Positions 1-9,153 of a stretch of 64,000 bases of DNA are shown in pieces. Origin of the DNA: Stakelama pacifica (GTDB lineage: Bacteria > Pseudomonadota > Alphaproteobacteria > Sphingomonadales > Sphingomonadaceae); the NCBI RefSeq assembly GCF_004361835.1, contig NZ_SNWD01000006.1:1-64000 (forward strand), read 5' to 3'. How positions within the stretch are numbered: the first letter of the stretch is position 1; each line of letters starts with the position of its first letter. The notes under the pieces are model-generated. The model saw nothing but the letters and a program-made list of their open reading frames with translations. It did no database searches and was not told the DNA's origin. A program made the position numbers and the translations under genes.

Positions 1-275
1 GCGGGGCTTTCTTGCGTCTCCCACACGCAACCCCAATACTCCCACAACTCACACCCCGCCGCGCGCCCGCGCCCAACCCCGCGGGTGGCCTGAAATCGCC
101 TTGTCAGCGCGATCCTCCGCGCTCCCGCGCCGCGAACCTATCCAGCGCTCAATCAGTCGCGCCTCTATCACAACGCCCTCATGCGACTTTCTAAGGGTCG
201 GGCCGGGTTTCGGCGGACTGCCCTTTCGCCGCTTCGCAGTGCGCGCTAAGCCGCTCGCATCATGAGAGGATCGCC
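1..275. other. 5' intergenic stretch, no gene seen
   Basis: No credible reading frame was found. The first bases (GCGGGGCTTTCTT) look like the right arm and T-tract of a terminator whose left arm lies outside the window. A purine-rich GAGAGGA lies just before the ATG of the next gene and is its likely ribosome binding site. The rest is C-rich spacer. Confidence 0.4.
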
Positions 276-1163
276 ATGACCGACAGCTTCGATATTCCCG
301 CACGCTCCTGGTTGTTCGCGCCGGGCGACAGCCAGCGGAAAATGGAAAAGGCAGTCGGGGGCGCGGCAGATATCGTGATCCTCGATCTGGAGGATGCGGT
401 CGCGCCCGACGCAAAGCCTGCCGCGCGCGCAATGGTGGCCGACCTCCTCGCGTCCCGCCCGGAGCCCCATGACCGCCTATGGGTCCGGGTCAATCCGCTC
501 GATGGCGACTGGACGCTGGCGGATCTTGCCGCGATCATGCTGGCACGTCCCGGCGGGATCATGCTGCCCAAGGCGCGGGGGCGAGCCGATGTCGAGCGGC
601 TCGATCATTATCTGTCTGCACTGGAAGCAGCCCATGGCATTGCGCCCGGCAGCACGAGGGTCGCTGCGCTTGTCACCGAAACGGCGGGATCGATGTTCCA
701 TACCGGCGATTATGCCGGTTGCGCGCGGCTCGTCGCGATGAGCTGGGGCGCCGAAGATCTCGCCGACTCGATCGGTGCAGCAAGCAATCTCGATCCGCAG
801 GGCGGCTATGGCTTTACTTATCGGCTTGCGCGCAGTCTTTGTCTGCTCGGCGCTGCACATGCGAATGTCATCGCGCTCGAGACGATTCAGGGCGATTTTC
901 GTGATCTCGACGCGCTGAAGGCACGCGCAGAGCTGGTGCGGCGTGAGGGCTTTCGCGGCATGCTCGCCATCCATCCCGCGCAGGTCGACATCATTAATCA
1001 GGCTTTCACACCCGGAGAGGCCGAGATCGCAGAGGCGCGCGCGATCGTCGATCTGTTCGCAGCCAATCCTGGCGCAGGCACGATCGGTCATCAGGGCGCG
1101 ATGCTCGACCGTCCGCACCTCGCCCGTGCGCAGGCGCTGCTTCGTCAGGCGGAGCAACGCTGA
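276..1163 (+). CDS. HpcH/HpaI aldolase / CitE-like CoA ester lyase
   Basis: Predicted 295-residue cytoplasmic TIM-barrel lyase of the citrate lyase beta-subunit/malyl-CoA lyase family, which makes or cleaves C-C bonds in hydroxyacyl-CoA thioesters with Mg2+. Visible signatures are the N-terminal RSWLFAPGD (about residues 10-18), DLEDAV (37-42) carrying a metal-binding acidic residue, the CoA-binding-type VRVNP (70-74), PKARG (98-102), the TETAGS segment with Glu135 and SWGAEDLADSIGA near 155-168. Length is normal for stand-alone CitE-like proteins. There is no citF or citD nearby, so it is not part of a citrate lyase complex. The true substrate (citramalyl-CoA, malyl-CoA or other) cannot be read from sequence. 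The start is supported by GAGAGGA upstream. Confidence 0.88.
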   Translation: MTDSFDIPARSWLFAPGDSQRKMEKAVGGAADIVILDLEDAVAPDAKPAARAMVADLLASRPEPHDRLWVRVNPLDGDWTLADLAAIMLARPGGIMLPKARGRADVERLDHYLSALEAAHGIAPGSTRVAALVTETAGSMFHTGDYAGCARLVAMSWGAEDLADSIGAASNLDPQGGYGFTYRLARSLCLLGAAHANVIALETIQGDFRDLDALKARAELVRREGFRGMLAIHPAQVDIINQAFTPGEAEIAEARAIVDLFAANPGAGTIGHQGAMLDRPHLARAQALLRQAEQR

Positions 1164-1243
1164 CCGCCGTTTGACGCTCCGCAAGGACCGCGATTTCCCG
1201 GCCCGCTACGCCATGTGCGGGACCGCGAAGGGAAGGACGGGCG

Positions 1244-2413
1244 ATGCGCGATTTCGATATCATCGTGGTGGGAGCAGGACCTGCGGGGCTTGGCTTTGCC
1301 CGTGCGCTCGAACCGACGGGGCTGCGCATCGCGCTGATCGAGCGCCAGGCTGAGGCGGAGCTCGCTTCCCCGCCGGTGGACGGGCGCGAAATAGCGCTCA
1401 CCCATCGCTCGGTCGCGACGCTGGAGCGGCTCGGCGCGTGGGATCGTATCGCGCCCGAAGGGGTATCCGCGCTGCGCGGCGCCCGCGTCTATAATGGCCG
1501 ATCCCCCCTTGCCCTCGGGTTCGATCCTGAGGGAGGGGGGGATGCGCGGCTTGGTTGCCTCGTTTCCAATCATCTGATCCGCCAAAGCCTGTTCGAAACG
1601 ATAGAAGGCCAGCCCGGCGTCACCCTGTTTGCGGGAACCGGAGTCGATCACGTGCATGCCGAGCGCGCCGGCGCAACGGTTGCGCTCGCGGATGGGCGCA
1701 CCCTCACCGCAACGCTCCTCGTCGCTGCCGATTCGCGCTTTTCCATGGTGCGCGATCAGCTCGGCATCCCGGCGGAGATCAACCGGCTCGGCAAGTCGAT
1801 GCTCGTCGCGCGGGTGTCGCATGCGCTTCCCAATAACGGCATCGCTTCCGAATGGTTCGACTATGGCCAGACCATAGCGATGCTCCCGCTGGGCGAGCGC
1901 CGGTCGTCCGCCGTTCTTACCTTGCCGAGCGAAGCAATCGAGCGGATCGCGGCTTATCCCCCCGAACTTCTCGCCGCCGAGATCGAGCGCCGGTTCGATC
2001 AGCGCCTCGGCGCCATGCAGCTCGTCTCCGGTCCGCATGTCTATCCGCTCGCCACGACCTATGCCCGGCACTTCGCGAGTGACAGCGCCGCGCTGATCGG
2101 CGATGCGGCGGTGGGGATGCATCCCGTCACCGCGCATGGGTTCAATCTGGGCCTGCAATCGGGGGCGACGCTCGCGCATTTGATCCGCGTCGCGGTCGCC
2201 AGACATCGCCCGATCGCATCGCCGCTGCTGCTGCGCCGCTATGAAGCACGCCATCGAATCGCGACGCGGGCGCTGTACAGCGGTACCAATCTCCTCGTTC
2301 GTCTCTATACCGCCGAACATCGCGGCGCGCGGTTCGCGCGGCGCACCGGACTTGCTGCCGCACGGATGGCGCCTGTCAACACCGCAATCACCCGAATGCT
2401 GCTCCGTCATTGA
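1244..2413 (+). CDS. ubiM: UbiH/UbiM-family FAD-dependent ubiquinone-biosynthesis hydroxylase
   Basis: A 389-residue flavoprotein of the UbiH/UbiF/COQ6 family, which hydroxylates the ring of ubiquinone precursors at the membrane. The N-terminal dinucleotide-binding motif is VVGAGPAGLGFA (GxGxxG at residues 10-15). GREIALTHRS follows near residue 47. The second FAD motif LIGDAAVGMHPVTAHGFN lies near 284-301. The HPVTAHGFN form and the short overall length fit UbiM, the 5-demethoxyubiquinol hydroxylase known from alphaproteobacteria and Neisseria, better than UbiH or UbiF. That assignment is by pattern only. AAGGGAAGGA precedes the ATG. The stop codon lies 4 bases 5' of the first ATG of the desaturase-like gene, so the two may be co-transcribed. 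Confidence 0.82.
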   Translation: MRDFDIIVVGAGPAGLGFARALEPTGLRIALIERQAEAELASPPVDGREIALTHRSVATLERLGAWDRIAPEGVSALRGARVYNGRSPLALGFDPEGGGDARLGCLVSNHLIRQSLFETIEGQPGVTLFAGTGVDHVHAERAGATVALADGRTLTATLLVAADSRFSMVRDQLGIPAEINRLGKSMLVARVSHALPNNGIASEWFDYGQTIAMLPLGERRSSAVLTLPSEAIERIAAYPPELLAAEIERRFDQRLGAMQLVSGPHVYPLATTYARHFASDSAALIGDAAVGMHPVTAHGFNLGLQSGATLAHLIRVAVARHRPIASPLLLRRYEARHRIATRALYSGTNLLVRLYTAEHRGARFARRTGLAAARMAPVNTAITRMLLRH

Positions 2414-2430
2414 CCATGGCAAAGGCACGC

Positions 2431-3549
2431 ATGACAGTTTTCAAAGAGCAGTCGGAAATGCCCCCAAAGCCGCAACGCCCCGGTGCCGAGGACAGAGAGA
2501 TGCTGCGTCAGGCAGCGTTGCTGACCCGCGACCTGCACCGCCCCAGCCCCGCAATCTACTGGAGCGATTGTTTCGGTTCGGCAGCGATCGGCTATGCCGC
2601 GCTGCTCGGTGCGATGGTAAGCCATCATGCGGCGCTCACGACCGCGCTGGTGCTGCTGTCGATCCTCACTCTCTATCGCGCAGTGCTGTTCATTCACGAG
2701 ATTACGCATCTCGACCATCGCCTGCTTCCCGGCTTCCGGATCGCATGGAATATCGGCGTCGGGGCGCCGTTGCTGCTGCCCTCCTTTCTCTATGAAGGCA
2801 TTCACGCGGTCCATCATTCGCGCGCGCATTATGGGACCGAGCGCGATCCCGAATATCTGCCGCTCGCGCATATGCGGCCCTGGACGCTGCCGCTCTTCAC
2901 GCTGGCCGCGTTGGCGATGCCGTTTCTGCTGCTGCTGCGGTTCGGGATTCTCGGCCCCCTGTCATGGGCCGTCCCGCCGCTGCGCCGCCTGATCGTCGAG
3001 CGGTTTTCGGCGCTGGAAGTCAATCCGGCCTATCGCCGCCCGGCACCGCAGGGCGATTTCGCCCTGCGCTGGCGGTGGCAGGAGGCTGCGGCAAGCATGG
3101 CCGCCATTGCCCTGATCGCCACCACCGCGCTCGGCATCGTTCCGCTGCGCGCGTTCGGATTATATTGCGCGGTTCTGGCGGGTGTTGCGCTCCTCAACCA
3201 GACGCGGACGCTGGTTGCGCATTTATGGGAGAATGAAGGCGGGCAGCTTTCGCTCACCGATCAATATCGCGACAGCACCAATGTGCCGCCCGCTTTTCCG
3301 GGCATGTTATGGGCGCCGGTGGGGCTTCGCTTCCATGCCTTGCACCATCTGCTGCCGCGGCTGCCCTATCATTCGCTCAGGCACGCGCATCGCCGCCTCG
3401 CCGCCGCGTTGCCCCGCGATTCGGCATATGGCGAGGCGAACTATCCCTCGCTCACCATGCTGCTTCGCCGCCTGACCCGCGCGACCATGGGCCGTCATTC
3501 ATCGCGCAGCGCACGCGCCGGTTCGGCGCGGGCAACGCGCCATGCCTGA
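2431..3549 (+). CDS. Membrane fatty acid desaturase family protein
   Basis: About 372 residues, integral membrane. Three histidine clusters typical of di-iron membrane desaturases are present: HEITHLDH, HAVHHSRAHYG and, near the C terminus, HALHHLLPRLPYH, with hydrophobic segments between them. The family inserts double bonds or hydroxyl groups into lipids, but the substrate cannot be inferred here. The frame is open upstream to a TTG at 2410 and an ATG at 2416. The ATG at 2431 was chosen because AAAGG sits 5 bases before it, while the others lack a ribosome site. Its 3' end overlaps the C terminus of the convergent permease gene by about 55 bases, so both C termini are encoded on opposite strands of the same DNA. 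Confidence 0.8.
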   Translation: MTVFKEQSEMPPKPQRPGAEDREMLRQAALLTRDLHRPSPAIYWSDCFGSAAIGYAALLGAMVSHHAALTTALVLLSILTLYRAVLFIHEITHLDHRLLPGFRIAWNIGVGAPLLLPSFLYEGIHAVHHSRAHYGTERDPEYLPLAHMRPWTLPLFTLAALAMPFLLLLRFGILGPLSWAVPPLRRLIVERFSALEVNPAYRRPAPQGDFALRWRWQEAAASMAAIALIATTALGIVPLRAFGLYCAVLAGVALLNQTRTLVAHLWENEGGQLSLTDQYRDSTNVPPAFPGMLWAPVGLRFHALHHLLPRLPYHSLRHAHRRLAAALPRDSAYGEANYPSLTMLLRRLTRATMGRHSSRSARAGSARATRHA

Positions 3550-5912
3550 CCGAAGATCGTCGTGCAGGCGATGACAATGCCGAGCAGGCTTGCCGCGATA
3601 AAATAGAGCGGCGACAAAGCGATCCGGTCGTCGAACCCGGTCAGCCAGCGCTGCATCGCCAGCCAGGCAAGCGGCCATGCAATCAGGTTCGCGATCAGCA
3701 CGGGCCGCAGAAACTGCCCGATCAGCAGACGCAATATGTCGCGCGTCGATGCGCCCAGCGCCTTGCGAATGCCGATCTCACGCACCCGGCGCGCGGTGTC
3801 GAACGCGGCGAGCCCGTAAAGACCGATACAGCCGATCAGGACAGCCAGCACCGCGCCGATGGTGAACAGCCGGTTGCGCTGATTATCCTGCTGATAAAAG
3901 TGCTCGTTGAGATTCGCGTTCACGGTTTGCGCGGCAAAGGGGACGGTGGGGGCGATTTGCCGCCACGTCGCTTCCAGCTGCGCTTCCATCGGTTTGGATT
4001 CGCCGGTGAAGCGCACCGCCGCGAAAGGCGAAGTCTGGCGTTCGGAGTCGAGATAATAGACGGTCGGGCGAACGGGGTCGCGTGGCGAGCCGAAGCGTTG
4101 ATCGGCGATGACGCCGATTATGGTGAAGGTGGTGCCGCCGCCTTCGACGCTCTTCCCGATCGCGGCTTCAGGGTCTGCGAACCCCAGTGCTTTGATCGCG
4201 CTCCGGTTGAAAATCGCGTTCGTCGCCCTGGCCTGCGATCCGGCCGTATCGTCAGCAGGACGATGGGCGCGGTCGAACATGCGGCCGGCCAGCAGATGTG
4301 CGCCATAGGTGGCGAAATAATCCACGCCGATATCGACCTTCATGATAGATGGCTGGCGTTCCGGTGCACCGGCGCGGGCCAGCGTCTCTGCATTGGTCGT
4401 ATCCTGACTGCCGGGTGCCATATTGCCTGAGGTGACTGAAACGACACCCGGCAGCCGCCGAAACGCAGCCAGCAAAGCGTGTCGCTGCGCGGTTTCGAGT
4501 GCGCCGTGCGAGAAGGAGTTCAACACGATGAGGCCGTCCCGGTTAAAGCCGAGATCGGCATTGCGGACATGGCGTGCCTGACCGATCATCACCATGGTCG
4601 CGATGGTGAACAGGATCGCGATGGCGAATTGCACGATGACCAGCCCCTGTCGCAGCCGCGCGCCGCTTCGCCCGCCGCCCGGCGCCTTCGCCGATGCCAG
4701 CACGCTGGCGGGCCGGAAATGCGACAGCACGAATGCGGGATACAGCCCGGCGAGCACACCGACCAACAGCACCGTCAGCGCCAGCGGCGGCAGGATGCTG
4801 TCCGATCCCCAATAGGTGATCGAAAGATCGAGCCCGCCCGCTGTATTGACGAAGGGCAGGGCAAGCTCGGCAAGCGCAAGACCGATCAGTGCCGCGATCC
4901 CGACCGTTGCCACCGCTTCGAACAGGAACTGGCCGATCAGCGCGCGGCGCGTGCCGCCCAGCGCTTTGCGGATCGCGACCTCACGCGCGCGATGTCCTGC
5001 GCGCGCCGTGGCGAGATTCACATAATTAACGATCGCGATGATGAGTGTGAGCAGCCCAACCAGACCCAGCGTCGCTACCATCGTGCGATCGCCCATAAAG
5101 GCCAGATGAACCGCGGAAAGCGGCCGCAGATTCTGGTGATAGATATCGGCGACCCGGTTCCCGAAATTGCCGCCCGGCCCGGCATGGCGCTGAAGAAAAT
5201 CGGGAAGCCGGGTTTCGAACGCATGCGCCGCCGCTGCGTCGGGAAAGCGCAGGAAGGTCACAAGCTCGGTACTCCCCCAATGGGTGAACCATGGTCCCGA
5301 AAAACGTTCGGGGACCAGCTTCACGAACAGATCGCCGCCGAAGCTGGTGTTTTTCGGCAGCGGCGCGAGCACCGCGCCGACGCGATACGGAAACACCTCG
5401 CCCCCGATATCGATGTCGAGCGTCCTGCCGATGGGCGAGGCGCTGCCGAAATATTTGCGCGCCAGCTTTTGGGAAATCACTACCCCGTTGGGATCGGCCA
5501 ACGTCGTCTTCCAATCGCCTGCGCTGACCGGATACCGGAACAGGTCGAAGAAATTGGGATCGACCGCATAGCTGTCTTCGACCGCCACCTGACCGTCCTT
5601 GCGGACGATCCCGCCGATGCCGCGATAGCGCGTCCCGACAAGATCGGGAAAATCGCCTCGCAGCTGATCGAGTTCGCCGCCCATCGTGCTCAGGCTCGGC
5701 TGCGCCGGAGCGCCGGGGCGGGTATAGACTTCCTCGATCACCCAGAGCTTGTCGGCACCGGGAAAGCGGTCATAGCCGGTTTCGAACCGGACATAGAGCG
5801 CCAGCACCAGAAACACCGCAATGCCGAGCGCCAGCCCACCGATGTTCAGCGCGGCGAACAATTTGTGGCGGGTAAGCGAACGATAGAGGGTGAGCAGCGA
5901 CGTGCCGATCAT
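3495..5912 (-). CDS. ABC transporter permease, FtsX/MacB type (copy 2)
   Basis: An 805-residue inner-membrane permease with two MacB-like periplasmic core regions and two FtsX-type membrane domains. One transmembrane segment lies near residues 18-42, a cluster near 285-430 (GLVGLLTLIIAIVNYVNLAT region) and a C-terminal cluster near 690-790. The motif REVAIRKALGGTRR and its C-terminal repeat RREIGIRKALGAST-like are the cytoplasmic coupling segments of this family. It is the last gene of the minus-strand module. It resembles the upstream permease closely in the membrane domains but much less in the periplasmic regions, which suggests a heterodimer with different substrate-facing surfaces. It probably acts with the adjacent ATPase and adaptor in mechanotransmission-type export. 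The substrate is unknown. Confidence 0.86.
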   Translation of the reverse strand: MIGTSLLTLYRSLTRHKLFAALNIGGLALGIAVFLVLALYVRFETGYDRFPGADKLWVIEEVYTRPGAPAQPSLSTMGGELDQLRGDFPDLVGTRYRGIGGIVRKDGQVAVEDSYAVDPNFFDLFRYPVSAGDWKTTLADPNGVVISQKLARKYFGSASPIGRTLDIDIGGEVFPYRVGAVLAPLPKNTSFGGDLFVKLVPERFSGPWFTHWGSTELVTFLRFPDAAAAHAFETRLPDFLQRHAGPGGNFGNRVADIYHQNLRPLSAVHLAFMGDRTMVATLGLVGLLTLIIAIVNYVNLATARAGHRAREVAIRKALGGTRRALIGQFLFEAVATVGIAALIGLALAELALPFVNTAGGLDLSITYWGSDSILPPLALTVLLVGVLAGLYPAFVLSHFRPASVLASAKAPGGGRSGARLRQGLVIVQFAIAILFTIATMVMIGQARHVRNADLGFNRDGLIVLNSFSHGALETAQRHALLAAFRRLPGVVSVTSGNMAPGSQDTTNAETLARAGAPERQPSIMKVDIGVDYFATYGAHLLAGRMFDRAHRPADDTAGSQARATNAIFNRSAIKALGFADPEAAIGKSVEGGGTTFTIIGVIADQRFGSPRDPVRPTVYYLDSERQTSPFAAVRFTGESKPMEAQLEATWRQIAPTVPFAAQTVNANLNEHFYQQDNQRNRLFTIGAVLAVLIGCIGLYGLAAFDTARRVREIGIRKALGASTRDILRLLIGQFLRPVLIANLIAWPLAWLAMQRWLTGFDDRIALSPLYFIAASLLGIVIACTTIFGQAWRVARAEPARALRDE

Positions 5913-5957
5913 CGACGCAGTTCCCTTTTATGGAGAGGGTGAGGAAGCGGGCAGCGC

Positions 5958-8369
5958 CTATTCATAGCGCAGCGCCTTTGCCGGTTCGGCGCGCGCGACG
6001 CGCCAGGACTGGGCAAAGACCGTCGCGACAGCGATTGCCAGCGCGATCAGGCTCGCGATCAGGAAATAGGCGGGCGACAGCGCAACGCGATCGTCGAAGC
6101 CCGACAACCATTGGCGCATCGCGACATAGGCCAGCGGCCATGCGATCAGATTGGCGAGCAGAACCGGCCGCAGAAACTGACCGATCAGCAGTCGCAAAAT
6201 GTCGCGCGTTGATGCGCCCAGCGCCTTGCGGATGCCGATCTCTCGCACCCGGCGCGACGTGTCGAACGCGGCGAGGCCGTACAGCCCGATACAGCCGATG
6301 ACGACGGCAAGCACCGCGCCGATGGTGAAGAGCCGTCCGCGCTGCGCGTCCTGCTGGTAGAAACGCTGGTACAGTGCGTCGTCGACCGACTTTGCGCGGA
6401 ATGGAACGGCCGGGGCGATGCTGCGCCATTGCGCTTCCATCGCCGCTAATGTTGCCGCCGTATCCCCGGCTTTGGCGCGCACCGTCGGAACCATGCCTTC
6501 GGCTGCGCGCGGGACATAATGATAGACGACAGCACCGACCGGATCGCGCGGTGAGGTGAAGCGCATATCTTCGACCACACCGATAATGCGCGGCTGTGTG
6601 TCGGAACTGAATTTTGCGATCTGGCCGATTGCCGCTTGTGGCGACCGAATGCCGAGCTGCGACAGCGCGGTCCGGTTCAGGATGATGTTGCGCGGATTCT
6701 TGTTCAGCGCCTCACGATCCATGCCGGTGGCATCGTCGCTGACATGCGCATCGTCGAAAAACCGCCCTGCCAGCAAATGCGAATGATAGGTCGTAAAGAA
6801 GTCACGACCGACATCGACCTCGGTGACCGAAATATCCGTGCCCGTTGCGCTATCGACATAGCGCGATGCGTTGAAACTTCCGCCCGTGGGAAGAAAGCGC
6901 GACATTCCTGCCGATTCCACGTTCGGCAGATTGCGGAACGCGCGAAGCAGATCGGCGCGCTGCGCATCGTCCAGCGCGTCCGCAAGAAAACTCGGCACGA
7001 TAATCAGACCGCTTCGATCAAATCCCAGGTCCGAATGGCGCACATGACGGGTCTGCGCGATCAGCACAAAGGTGCCGATGGTAAAAGCGATCGCGATGGC
7101 GAACTGTCCCAGCACCAACGCTTTGCGCAACCAGACACCGGCCTTCCCTCCGCCTGGCGTTCGAACCGATGCCAGCACGCGCGCGGGATTGAATCGGGAC
7201 AGGATGAAGGCTGGATAGAAGCCGGCAACGATGCCCACGCCAACAATCAACAGCGCAAGCGGAAACAGGATGGAACCCGTCCCGGCATAGTGGATCGATA
7301 GCGATGTGCCGCCCACCGTGTTGACAAAAGGCAGCGCCAGCTCGGTCAACGCAAGCGCGAGGATCGCCGATAGCGCCGCCATCGCGATTGCCTCCACCAA
7401 GAGTTGCAAGATCAGCGCGCGCCGCGTCGCGCCCAGCACCTTGCGCAGCGCGACTTCCCGCGCCCGAAGCCCGGCGCGCGCCGTCGCGAGGTTCACATAA
7501 TTGATGATCGCGATAAGAAGCGTGAGCGCGCCGACCAGCCCGAGGGTGAGTACCACAGTGCGGTCTTTCGGTTGGATGAGGTGCACCTCGGCAAGCGGAG
7601 TCAGTGTCAGCTTTTTGAAGTCGGAAGGCTTTTGACCAAGGCTCGATTCTTCGTGCCGATCGATAAAGGCGGGCAGTTTGTCCGCGAATGCTGTCGCGGC
7701 AGAAGCGTCCGGGAACCGAAGGAACAGGCGAACAGAGCCGTCCGATCCATTGCCACCTTCCAATGGCGGAAGGCCGATGAAAATGTCGCTGCCATAGGTC
7801 ATGTTTTTCGGCAGATCGTCGAGCAATGCCGCGATCTGGAACGGGCGCTCGCGTCCGCCGATCGTCATGATCAGCGATTGGCCGATCGCCGGGGCTGACC
7901 CGAAAAACCGCTGCGCGGCGCTTCGTGTCAGCACGGCCATATCCGGCTGATTCATGACCGCTATCGGATCGCCTTCAATCGCTGTGGCCGGGAACAGCCG
8001 AAACCAGCCGGGATCGACTGCGGAGACATTCTCGGTGGTAAGCGAGCGTCCGTTGCGCACCGCAGTGTCCTGATGCTCCTCCAGACGCACGCCATCGATA
8101 TCGGCGAAGTCGGTCTTCAGATTTTTCAGGAGACCCGAATCGCTGGTCAGGTTGACGGCCGGAAATCCCGGAATGGCGTAGCTGGTATTGACCAGCCAGA
8201 TTTTGTCCCATCCCGGCAATTGCCGGTCATATCCCCGTTCGAACTGGACAAAAAGGAACAGCACCAGAAACACCGCGATGCCGAGCGCAAGCCCGCCGAT
8301 GTTCAGCGCGGCGAACAATTTGTGGCGGGTGAGCGAACGGTAGAGGGTGAGCAGCGACGTGCCGATCAT
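5958..8369 (-). CDS. ABC transporter permease, FtsX/MacB type (copy 1)
   Basis: An 803-residue permease paralogous to its downstream neighbour. It has the same architecture of an N-terminal membrane segment, a large periplasmic region, three membrane segments, a second periplasmic region and a C-terminal membrane bundle. The start at 8369 was chosen because the first 37 or so residues (MIGTSLLTLYRSLTR...) then match those of the neighbouring permease exactly, and because the ATG overlaps the stop of the 30-codon mini-ORF (ATGA). The frame stays open upstream to 8528, but that stretch overlaps the mini-ORF and the ATPase end and looks non-coding. Only 45 bases separate it from the next permease, so co-expression is expected. 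Confidence 0.86.
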   Translation of the reverse strand: MIGTSLLTLYRSLTRHKLFAALNIGGLALGIAVFLVLFLFVQFERGYDRQLPGWDKIWLVNTSYAIPGFPAVNLTSDSGLLKNLKTDFADIDGVRLEEHQDTAVRNGRSLTTENVSAVDPGWFRLFPATAIEGDPIAVMNQPDMAVLTRSAAQRFFGSAPAIGQSLIMTIGGRERPFQIAALLDDLPKNMTYGSDIFIGLPPLEGGNGSDGSVRLFLRFPDASAATAFADKLPAFIDRHEESSLGQKPSDFKKLTLTPLAEVHLIQPKDRTVVLTLGLVGALTLLIAIINYVNLATARAGLRAREVALRKVLGATRRALILQLLVEAIAMAALSAILALALTELALPFVNTVGGTSLSIHYAGTGSILFPLALLIVGVGIVAGFYPAFILSRFNPARVLASVRTPGGGKAGVWLRKALVLGQFAIAIAFTIGTFVLIAQTRHVRHSDLGFDRSGLIIVPSFLADALDDAQRADLLRAFRNLPNVESAGMSRFLPTGGSFNASRYVDSATGTDISVTEVDVGRDFFTTYHSHLLAGRFFDDAHVSDDATGMDREALNKNPRNIILNRTALSQLGIRSPQAAIGQIAKFSSDTQPRIIGVVEDMRFTSPRDPVGAVVYHYVPRAAEGMVPTVRAKAGDTAATLAAMEAQWRSIAPAVPFRAKSVDDALYQRFYQQDAQRGRLFTIGAVLAVVIGCIGLYGLAAFDTSRRVREIGIRKALGASTRDILRLLIGQFLRPVLLANLIAWPLAYVAMRQWLSGFDDRVALSPAYFLIASLIALAIAVATVFAQSWRVARAEPAKALRYE

Positions 8370-8458
8370 GCCTGATTCTCCCCTTTGCCGAGGCGCTGCC
8401 AGAGCAGCGCGATGAGCAGCAGCAGCGCCACGCTCATCAGAAAATCGCGAACCCTCAT
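8366..8458 (-). CDS. 30-residue single-span membrane mini-protein, coupled between ABC ATPase and permease
   Basis: A short frame of 30 codons plus stop. Its ATG overlaps the TGA of the ABC ATPase gene (ATGA) and its own TGA overlaps the ATG of the permease (ATGA). The product begins MRVRDFLM, continues with a hydrophobic run rich in Leu, Ala and Ile (about residues 8-20, SVALLLLIALLW) and ends in the hydrophilic tail QRLGKGENQA. This predicts one membrane helix with a basic N terminus. Double translational coupling at both ends argues that it is really translated. It might be a small transporter subunit or simply a translational bridge. No known family was recognised. Confidence 0.55.
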   Translation of the reverse strand: MRVRDFLMSVALLLLIALLWQRLGKGENQA

Positions 8459-9135
8459 GCCGCGCGCCGGGCGGAGGTGAGGATGCGGCCGTCGAGCATA
8501 TGGACGGTGCGCTTGGCGATATCGGCATGGGCGGGGCTGTGCGTGACCATCACGATCGTCGCGCCTTCGCCATTCAGCTCGGTAAGGATGTTCATCACCT
8601 GCGCGCCGTTTTCGGTGTCGAGATTGCCGGTCGGTTCGTCGGCAAGGATCAGCTTGGGATCGCCGACGATGGCGCGCGCGATCGCCGCGCGCTGCTGCTG
8701 CCCGCCAGACAGCTGGTGCGGGTGATGATCCTTGCGATGCGCGATGCCGACCCGGTCCATCGCGGCAGTCACCCGCTCGCGCTTTTCCGCCGACCCCATG
8801 GTGCGATAGGCAAGGCCGAGCGCGATATTTTCGCGGATCGTCAGCTCGTCGATCAGGTTGAAGCTCTGAAACACAAAGCCCAGCCGGTCGCGCCGTAACC
8901 GGGCAAGCCGCGCTTCGGGTGCCCTGGCAATATCCTCACCCTCGAAGCGATAGACGCCGTCGCTCGGCCGGTCGATCGTGCCGAGAATGTTGAGCAGTGT
9001 CGATTTGCCGCAGCCCGACGGCCCCATCACGGCAAGGAACTCGCCCGCCTCCACGACAAGGTCGATATCGGCCAGCGCGGTGGTTTCGATTTCGTCGGCA
9101 CGGAATCGGCGGCTGATATTTTCGAGCTGGATCAT
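8455..9135 (-). CDS. ABC transporter ATP-binding protein (MacB/LolD-like)
   Basis: A 226-residue cytoplasmic ATPase of the LolD/MacB/FtsE class, energising the adjacent FtsX-type permeases. Walker A is GPSGCGKST (38-46), the Q-loop is FVFQSFNL (88-95), the signature is LSGGQQQRAAIARA (142-155) and Walker B is LILADEPTGNLD (162-173). The H-loop lies in MVTHSPAHA. The length is exactly that of a stand-alone nucleotide-binding subunit. It lies 18 bases downstream of the adaptor gene and overlaps the 30-codon mini-ORF by 4 bases. The order adaptor, ATPase, (mini-protein), permease, permease indicates one transcription unit. Confidence 0.93.
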   Translation of the reverse strand: MIQLENISRRFRADEIETTALADIDLVVEAGEFLAVMGPSGCGKSTLLNILGTIDRPSDGVYRFEGEDIARAPEARLARLRRDRLGFVFQSFNLIDELTIRENIALGLAYRTMGSAEKRERVTAAMDRVGIAHRKDHHPHQLSGGQQQRAAIARAIVGDPKLILADEPTGNLDTENGAQVMNILTELNGEGATIVMVTHSPAHADIAKRTVHMLDGRILTSARRAA

Positions 9136-9153
9136 GAGCGACTTTCCATTGGA

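Noticed and set aside
8370..8528. N-terminal extension of permease copy 1
   Set aside because: It overlaps the ATPase end and the mini-ORF, and the sister permease starts exactly at the MIGTSLL position.
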